This document shows positions 58,774 through 64,000 of a DNA stretch of 64,000 bases, piece by piece. The stretch comes from Yoonia sp. GPGPB17 (GTDB lineage: Bacteria; Pseudomonadota; Alphaproteobacteria; Rhodobacterales; Rhodobacteraceae): the NCBI RefSeq assembly GCF_037892195.1, contig NZ_JATACI010000002.1:1364001-1428000 (forward strand), given 5' to 3'. The notes beneath the pieces were generated by a model. That model was not told where the DNA came from. It did no database searches and worked only from the letters and a program-made list of their open reading frames with translations. The position numbers and the translations under genes are program-made. Numbering within the stretch: the stretch's first letter is position 1; each line of letters opens with the position of its first letter.

Positions 58774-59375
58774 TCAGCCGTATTTTTGAATGAAACGGTC
58801 AATCTCCAGTGTACGAATGTCAGGCAACGCGGCCTGATACTTGTCGCGCGGCCAGTTCCAAAGCGCAATCGCTTGTAACGCTTGGGCCTGCTCTTCCGAA
58901 AAGCGGCGCTTGATAAACCTAGCTTAAGCACACCGCCCGCAAAGGTGTAGGGGGCAACGTCGCGCGTCACAACGGCACCAGCCCCAACAACCGCACCATC
59001 ACCAATTGTGACACCTGCAGTGACTGTTACACCATGCCCTATCCAAACATCGTGACCGATTGTGACCCAATGCTCTTTGCGCCATTGAAAGAAGTCATGG
59101 TCATCATCGCCAAGTCCGTAGGCCTCCGCTCGATAAACAGAATGGTGCTGTGTTGCGCGCCAGGTAGGGTGGTTGCCAGGGTTTATGCGGGTGTCATTCG
59201 CGATCGAACAGAACTTGCCGATCGCCGCCCAGACGACATGGCAGTTGCGGGTGATGTAGGAATAGTCCCCCATCTCAACATCTTTCATCACTGTGCCGTC
59301 GCCGACCTCTGTCCAGACACCGAGGTCGCAATCAGCGACTGTCGCATTCGGATGGATGGTGGGGGCGTCTGTCAA
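58774..59375 (-). CDS. Hexapeptide-repeat acyltransferase of the phosphonate cluster, one frameshift
   Basis: A left-handed beta-helix protein of the phosphonate-metabolism hexapeptide family: TIHPNATVADCDLGVWTEVG, MGDYSYITRNCHVVWAAIGK, FCSIANDTRINPGNHPTWRA, HVTIGHD-type VTIGHDVWIGHGVTVTAGV. The frame breaks at GCTTAAGC (map 58922-58929), where VPAR would need GCCGGC; after it RFIKRRFSEEQAQALQAIAL and KYQAALPDIRTLEIDRFIQ follow to TGA at 58774. Corrected length is about 200 residues. I take TTG 59375 as start, uncertain. It follows phnE by 23 bases. Confidence 0.8.
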
Positions 59376-59398
59376 ACGCTTTTTTGATCCTGCCCCGC

Positions 59399-60250
59399 TC
59401 ACTTTGCGAGGTCCGCTTTGCCGATCAGGCGCTGCCGGACGAGCCCCGACAGCCAGTCGATCACGTAAACCATTGCGATAATGAGGAAGATGATCGACCA
59501 TGCCTCGCCCCACCGATATGCGCTGATCCGGTCGGACAGCAGGAAGCCAATGCCGCCTGCACCCACGATGCCAAGGATCGTACCCGAGCGGACGTTGGAC
59601 TCAAAGTTGTAAAGCAGGATCGACAGGATCACTGGGTTCACCTGCGGCATGATACCAAAACGGATTTGCTGCAGGCGCGAACCACCTGATGCTTTCACAC
59701 CGTCGATGGGACGTTCGGAGGTATTCTCAATTGCCTCAGAGAAAAGCTTCGAAAAGGTCCCGATTTCGCTCACCGTAATCGCGAGGATGCCCGCAAGCGG
59801 GCCAAGACCAAAAGCACGGATAAAGATGAGAGCGAGGATGAGCGTCTCAAACGCGCGGATCACGTCATAACCACGCCGCGCCGTCTGGCGCCAGAAGGTG
59901 AACCGGTTGATGTTCTTAGCACCGAGGAACGATAGCGGAAAAGCGATCACAGCACCGAGTACTGTCCCGAGGAAAGCGATCGCGAGCGTCTCGCCGAGAC
60001 CGTTCAAAATCTCGGAAAACTCTTCCCATGTTGTCCAGATGTAGGGCGGAAACATGAAACTTGCGACGGTGCCAAACCGTTCCAGTCCTGTCCAAATCCG
60101 CTCTGGGCTGAAATCAAACGCCCAGAGGCAGTAGCAAAAGAGCCCGATCATGAAGACACGCAGGCTGATCTTGCGGGCGCGCACCAGCGGCGGATCGCGA
60201 AAGGCGCGCGGAACGCGAGTCTTGGCAGCGGCGATCTGGTCGGGAGTCAT
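59399..60250 (-). CDS. phnE: Phosphonate ABC transporter permease PhnE (second copy)
   Basis: The protein has 283 residues and about six membrane helices. Segments LGETLAIAFLGTVLGAVIAF, RAFETLILALIFIRAFGLGP and the EAA loop with GVKASGGSRLQQIRFGIMPQ are typical of PhnE. Its ATG overlaps the first phnE stop as ATGA. Two permeases (PhnE1E2) form the channel in alphaproteobacteria. The last residues overlap no other gene; the acyltransferase follows. Confidence 0.95.
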   Translation of the reverse strand: MTPDQIAAAKTRVPRAFRDPPLVRARKISLRVFMIGLFCYCLWAFDFSPERIWTGLERFGTVASFMFPPYIWTTWEEFSEILNGLGETLAIAFLGTVLGAVIAFPLSFLGAKNINRFTFWRQTARRGYDVIRAFETLILALIFIRAFGLGPLAGILAITVSEIGTFSKLFSEAIENTSERPIDGVKASGGSRLQQIRFGIMPQVNPVILSILLYNFESNVRSGTILGIVGAGGIGFLLSDRISAYRWGEAWSIIFLIIAMVYVIDWLSGLVRQRLIGKADLAK

Positions 60251-61188
60251 GTGCGCATTCCTTCCAAGCCGATGATCCGATGGCGCAGCTTTTCAGACCC
60301 ATAGTCGATGATCATGACCGTCACGAAGATGATCACGAAAAGCGCCGAAAGATCGGTGTATTCCTGAAAGCTCATCGCGACACGAAACTCCTGCCCAAGG
60401 CCACCGGCACCCACATAGCCGATGATGGACGAAGCGCGCACGTTGATCTCAAACCGCAGCAGCGTGTAGCTGATGATGTTAGGCATGACCTGCGGAACGG
60501 CGCCATAGCGGATCTGATCAAACCATGTCCCACCTGCCGCTTTCACTCCTTCGAGCGGGCCCATGTCTATGTTTTCGTTGACCTCGGAGTAGAGTTTTCC
60601 CAGCGCGCCCGTGGCGTGCAGGCCGATAGCAAGAACGCTTACCATGGGACCGACCGAGAAACAGAAAACAAAGATGATGGCCCAAACCAGCTCTGGCACA
60701 GTGCGCGCAATTTCCAGATACCGGCGGGTGATCCACAGCACCAACTTGTTGGGTGCTAGGTTACGGGAGGCCGGAAAGGACAGAAGAAACCCGCCGATGA
60801 CGCCCAGCACCGTCGCCATATAGGCAATCAGGATGGTTTCAAACAGCAGTTTCAGCCACGTGCGCCAGCGCCAGAACCACTCTGACAAGTCGGCGCCCAG
60901 CGTTTCCCAGCGCAAGTTTGGGATCATTTGCGAGACGAATTCCCCGAGGCGTGGTATGCCAGCAGCGAGCACCCATCGCCATTCGCGCGACCCGTCCGGC
61001 ATCGTCAACTGCGTCACACGAAAGAAGTCGCCCAACCAGGATGTCACCATAAATACGATGAAAAACAACACTGATCCGATGAGCCACGCGCGGCGGGATG
61101 ATTTACGCGCCGCGGCGAAATCTACCTCGAACGCATCAATCTTTGCGCTGTTTGAGGGCGCAAAAGCGGGATCGGTGATGACTGTCAT
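60247..61188 (-). CDS. phnE: Phosphonate ABC transporter permease PhnE (first copy)
   Basis: From ATG 61188, behind GGAG, the protein has 313 residues. An N-terminal helix (LIGSVLFFIVFMVTSWLGDF) is followed by a periplasmic loop and the PhnE core with IAYMATVLGVIGGFLLSFPA, RTVPELVWAIIFVFCFSVGP and GVKAAGGTWFDQIRYGAVPQ (EAA loop). It pairs with the second copy. Confidence 0.95.
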   Translation of the reverse strand: MTVITDPAFAPSNSAKIDAFEVDFAAARKSSRRAWLIGSVLFFIVFMVTSWLGDFFRVTQLTMPDGSREWRWVLAAGIPRLGEFVSQMIPNLRWETLGADLSEWFWRWRTWLKLLFETILIAYMATVLGVIGGFLLSFPASRNLAPNKLVLWITRRYLEIARTVPELVWAIIFVFCFSVGPMVSVLAIGLHATGALGKLYSEVNENIDMGPLEGVKAAGGTWFDQIRYGAVPQVMPNIISYTLLRFEINVRASSIIGYVGAGGLGQEFRVAMSFQEYTDLSALFVIIFVTVMIIDYGSEKLRHRIIGLEGMRT

Positions 61189-61210
61189 CAAAACACTCCA
61201 GAACGAGCAA

Positions 61211-61232
61211 GGACAGGCCCGAAGACCTGCCC
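61211..61232 (-). other. Hairpin between phnD and phnE
   Basis: GGGCAGG pairs with CCTGTCC (one G-U) around TCTTCGGG on the minus strand. As in choX-choW it lies between the binding protein and permease genes and probably stabilises the binding-protein message. Confidence 0.5.
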
Positions 61233-61245
61233 TATACTGATACCC

Positions 61246-62163
61246 TTAGCCCGCGCGGCGCTGTTCACGGATCCATTCGCGCATATCAACGATCCACTGA
61301 TAGCGTTCGTGATCAACGCGCTGAAAGCCCGCCTGGTTGTTGTCGTTGTCTGCTGACCATTCCGAATAGATACGGAAGCCCTCGACATCTTCTGTCGGGA
61401 ATGCCTCGATAGCGGCGGTGACATCCTTGATCAGATCGGCAGGCAGGTTGGAGCGGAAAGTCCATGGGCCCGATGTGATTTCGGGGCTTTCCCAGATTTT
61501 GCACACCTGTCCGTCTTCGATCATACCTTTTGAGATCATACGCTGAAAGACACCGTCGGCTTCGTTGTTCCACCAGGTGGCGGCAGTGTCGAATGTCCCG
61601 TTCACCACCCCGCTCACACCGGCCTCATGGCTACCGGAGAAGGTGACTGTGCCGAAAAACTCTTCAGGAACAATGCCATCGACGTTCACCATATTGAAGT
61701 AAGGAACAGCGTAGCCGGACGTGGAATCCGGGTCCGCGAAGGCATGTACCTTGCCTTCGGCATCGGCCAGTGTCTCAATCCCGCTATCGCAACGCGTCAC
61801 AACGATGGAGTAGTAGCCAGTTGCACCATTCTCGCGCAAATTCGTGAGCGTTGGGACAACACCGCCATTGGTCGCAGTGTAGGCAGCAGCGTATGACGAC
61901 GAACCGAAGCGACCAATTTCGATCTGGTCAGCAGCCATCGCCTGAATGACGCCATCGTAGTTGCCCGCAGTGAAGATCTCGACTTCAACACCCAGTTTTT
62001 CTTCCAAGAACACGCGCAGCGGCTCGTTGCGCAGCAGGCGGTCTTTTTCGTTCTCACCCGACAGAATACCGAACTTCAGAACAGCATAGTCGTCACGCCA
62101 TTCCGCGAAAGCCGGGGCAGCAATCAGCGCGCAAAGCGCAGTATTAGTTAGAAAACGCATCAT
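61246..62163 (-). CDS. phnD: Phosphonate-binding periplasmic protein PhnD
   Basis: A signal peptide (FLTNTALCALIAAPAFA) precedes a body of about 285 residues: LKFGILSGENEKDRLLRNEP, FTAGNYDGVIQAMAADQIEI, FADPDSTSGYAVPYFNM and SPEITSGPWTFRSNLP match the PhnD/ABC-phosphonate-binding family. GGGAGATGA stands before two adjacent ATGs (62163 and 62160). It binds phosphonates such as 2-aminoethylphosphonate and delivers them to PhnE1E2. Confidence 0.95.
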   Translation of the reverse strand: MMRFLTNTALCALIAAPAFAEWRDDYAVLKFGILSGENEKDRLLRNEPLRVFLEEKLGVEVEIFTAGNYDGVIQAMAADQIEIGRFGSSSYAAAYTATNGGVVPTLTNLRENGATGYYSIVVTRCDSGIETLADAEGKVHAFADPDSTSGYAVPYFNMVNVDGIVPEEFFGTVTFSGSHEAGVSGVVNGTFDTAATWWNNEADGVFQRMISKGMIEDGQVCKIWESPEITSGPWTFRSNLPADLIKDVTAAIEAFPTEDVEGFRIYSEWSADNDNNQAGFQRVDHERYQWIVDMREWIREQRRAG

Positions 62164-62189
62164 TCATCTCCCTGATTTACGTTTGCTTT

Positions 62190-62987
62190 TCAGGCCATCT
62201 CTCGCACGGCTGTGGAGGTCACGGCTTCGTTGAACTCTTTGAGACCCTCAAGCCCGTAGATATCGCGCACCACGCCATCGGTGAGCTGTTGCGCTGTCCC
62301 ATCAAAGAACACCCGTCCTTGCCGCATCGCGATGATGCGGTCGCTGTAGGCGCGTGCAGTATCAAGGGTGTGCAGATTGACCAGCACAGTGATCCCATCT
62401 TCGCGGTTGATCTGTTTCAAACCATCCATCACAAGCGTTGCATTTGCAGGATCAAGCGAGGCGATAGGCTCATCCGCGAGCATTATTTTTGGTTTTTGCA
62501 CCAATGCCTTAGCTATAGCGACGCGCTGTTGCTGTCCGCCCGAAAGGGTGCCAGCGCGTTGCAGGGCTTGCGGCACCAAATCCAGCCGATCCAACGCCTC
62601 AACTGCCATAGCACGCTCTTCATCGGTGAAGTTCATCGCCATGGATGAGAGGAACCCATGCTCCGCCAAACGCCCGATCAGGACATTGGTTAGGACGTCC
62701 AGACGTTCAACAAGATTGAACTGCTGAAAGATCATCGCGCAGTCGCGCCGCCATCCCCGCAAGGGCTTGCCTTTGAGCGCCGTAATTTCGGTACCCTGAA
62801 ATGAAATCGACCCCGAAGTGGGGTCAATGAGCCTGTTGATCAGGCGGAGCATTGTGGACTTGCCCGCGCCGGAGCGTCCGATCACCCCGACGAACTGGCC
62901 CGGCTCAATTTCGAGCGAAACATTATCTACGGCGGTAGTTTCGCCAAAGACACGGGTGACATTTGAAAGCTTGAGAAGTTCAGGCAT
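62190..62987 (-). CDS. phnC: Phosphonate ABC transporter ATPase PhnC
   Basis: The protein has 265 residues. Walker [10 protein letters not shown] is at 37-45, the Q loop in [18 protein letters not shown], the signature in [16 protein letters not shown] and Walker B in [13 protein letters not shown], with the [11 protein letters not shown] loop. It powers phosphonate uptake and heads phnC-phnD-phnE1-phnE2. It lies 88 bases after phnM on the same strand. Confidence 0.96.
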   Translation of the reverse strand: MPELLKLSNVTRVFGETTAVDNVSLEIEPGQFVGVIGRSGAGKSTMLRLINRLIDPTSGSISFQGTEITALKGKPLRGWRRDCAMIFQQFNLVERLDVLTNVLIGRLAEHGFLSSMAMNFTDEERAMAVEALDRLDLVPQALQRAGTLSGGQQQRVAIAKALVQKPKIMLADEPIASLDPANATLVMDGLKQINREDGITVLVNLHTLDTARAYSDRIIAMRQGRVFFDGTAQQLTDGVVRDIYGLEGLKEFNEAVTSTAVREMA

Positions 62988-63075
62988 ATCGATTCATCCG
63001 AATGAATTTTCTGACCTGATTTAGCGCCTGCTGCGTAACAGGCCAGAGTCCTTTCCATGACAGTTTTGTTACGTC

Positions 63076-64000
63076 TCAGGCGACGGTGCGCAGTCCGGCC
63101 GCGGCGGATGTCATAGCGCCGTTCGAATGCACGATTTGGGCGGCCTTCAACGTCTCAACAACCCGGTCACGCCCATCTACAATGCAGAGATCGGCGCGTT
63201 TTCCGACCGCGATTTCACCACGATCTGTAAGGCCAAGTGCCTTTGCGGGATTTGCCGTCGCGAGCCGCGTCGCACCAGCAAGACCCCGTGGATCGGTCTT
63301 GGCCAAAACCCGGACCGCAGGCAGGATCGCAGCCGGATGATAGTCGGCCGCAAGAATATGCAGCATCCCGGCCGCATGGAGATCGCGTGCGGAAAGGTTG
63401 CCCGAATAGCTTTGCCCACGCATCGCATTGGGCGCACCCATCGCAGTCATGAGTCCGCGTGAAACAACCGTTTCAGCGGCTTCCATCGTCACCGGAAATT
63501 CACTGATTACAGCGCCAAAATCCGCAATGAGGTTAGATTTCTCGACCGTATCATCGTCATGGCTGACCATCGCGACGCTATGTTCTTTGCAGAGGGCGGA
63601 GACCCGTTGCAGGTTGGTCAAAATCTGTTCCGACCCCATTGCCTCATCCATTTTTGCCTGCACCTTCGCGCGCGCCTCTTCCACCGAAACGCCATAGTGT
63701 GCCGCGCGCAGCTCAATATGACGCTCAAGGTTGCGATACTGGCCCTGGCCGGGGGTGTGGTCCATGACAGACACCAGATCCACTTGCCCATCGACAAGCA
63801 AATCACCCAAGGCATCGATGGCTTCGGTAAAGGTAATGTCAAAGCGGGCGTGGATCTTATGATCGACCCGCATCGCCTGCTTTGCCGTCTTGAGTGCTCG
63901 GATGACCCCGCAGGTGTGTTCAAAAGACCGGCGCTCACCATCCCGCGCACCGCGTGAAAAGGACACGGCGGCATAGGCTGTCACGACACCCGTCGCGGCA
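63076..64000 (-). CDS. phnM: PhnM, ribose 1-methylphosphonate 5-triphosphate diphosphatase (partial, runs off right edge)
   Basis: The last 308 or so codons are present and the frame is open at the window edge; PhnM usually has about 380 residues. MRVDHKIHARFDITFTEA holds metal-binding His, LVSVMDHTPGQGQYRN is the PhnM hallmark, VAMVSHDDDTVEKS and LAADYHPAAILPAVRVLA follow. It removes pyrophosphate in the C-P lyase pathway. The other C-P lyase genes probably lie beyond the right edge. Confidence 0.95.
   Translation of the reverse strand, partial: AATGVVTAYAAVSFSRGARDGERRSFEHTCGVIRALKTAKQAMRVDHKIHARFDITFTEAIDALGDLLVDGQVDLVSVMDHTPGQGQYRNLERHIELRAAHYGVSVEEARAKVQAKMDEAMGSEQILTNLQRVSALCKEHSVAMVSHDDDTVEKSNLIADFGAVISEFPVTMEAAETVVSRGLMTAMGAPNAMRGQSYSGNLSARDLHAAGMLHILAADYHPAAILPAVRVLAKTDPRGLAGATRLATANPAKALGLTDRGEIAVGKRADLCIVDGRDRVVETLKAAQIVHSNGAMTSAAAGLRTVA

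Noticed and set aside
1..64000. CRISPR arrays, rRNA, tRNA or integrase genes
   Set aside because: I found no spaced identical repeats of 24-40 bases, no ribosomal RNA signature, no tRNA and no integrase in the window.

Overview
The window looks like chromosome from an alphaproteobacterium of the Roseobacter group (Rhodobacterales). The evidence is the gene content: a propionyl-CoA carboxylase / methylmalonyl-CoA mutase set with a PccR-type regulator, a betI-betC-betA / choXWV choline locus, plcP-btaA-btaB lipid remodelling, phnCDE1E2-phnM phosphonate genes, and many small Rhodobacterales-type proteins. The DNA is GC-rich. I see no rRNA, tRNA or CRISPR array.

Layout. 1-7.8 kb is accessory and worn: the 5' part of a large repeat-bearing surface protein, a transposase remnant, an intact IS110-type transposase with a possible bridge-RNA region, a ParB-domain DNA methyltransferase with a DUF5681-like partner, and two gene stumps (SRAP and glycosyltransferase) that meet end to end. 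7.9-16.8 kb is housekeeping: exopolyphosphatase, PP2C phosphatase, an EEP hydrolase, a TerB/J-domain protein, GNAT and VOC proteins, methylmalonyl-CoA mutase. 16.8-25.1 kb carries pccA, pccB, a Bcr/CflA transporter and pccR, with TTTGCAAA sites in the pccB-transporter intergenic region and before pccR. 25.1-33.2 kb is choline/choline-sulfate use: betI-betC-betA on the minus strand, choX-choW-GFA-choV on the plus strand, with a palindrome between them. 33.2-49.1 kb is mixed: two EamA exporters, YmdB, an SLC13-type transporter, YebC, MgtE, 5-formyl-THF cyclo-ligase, two purine-type deaminases, an inositol-monophosphatase-like enzyme, regulators, and a Bax-inhibitor-1 protein with a textbook terminator. 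49.1-50.3 kb is a gene-poor gap with an AT-richer HNH-nuclease remnant. 50.3-64 kb is a phosphorus-scavenging island: plcP-btaA-btaB, a secreted phosphoesterase, a secreted phytase-like esterase, a broken arsJ/GntR pair, and the phosphonate uptake and C-P lyase accessory genes. PhoB-like half-sites stand before plcP and the phosphoesterase.

Sequence quality matters here. Thirteen otherwise normal genes carry one frameshift each. Seven are explained by one missing base in a homopolymer. Four sit where conserved protein motifs predict the hexamer GCCGGC, which I could not find anywhere in the window although its near neighbours are common. In two further genes a conserved Gly motif is replaced in frame by GTAAGC/GCTTAC. 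The simplest reading is systematic base-calling error at a modified GCCGGC motif plus homopolymer undercalls; I therefore annotate most frameshifted genes as probably intact in the organism. The truncated genes (SRAP, glycosyltransferase, arsJ, GntR, HNH, transposase tail) are different and look truly degraded.
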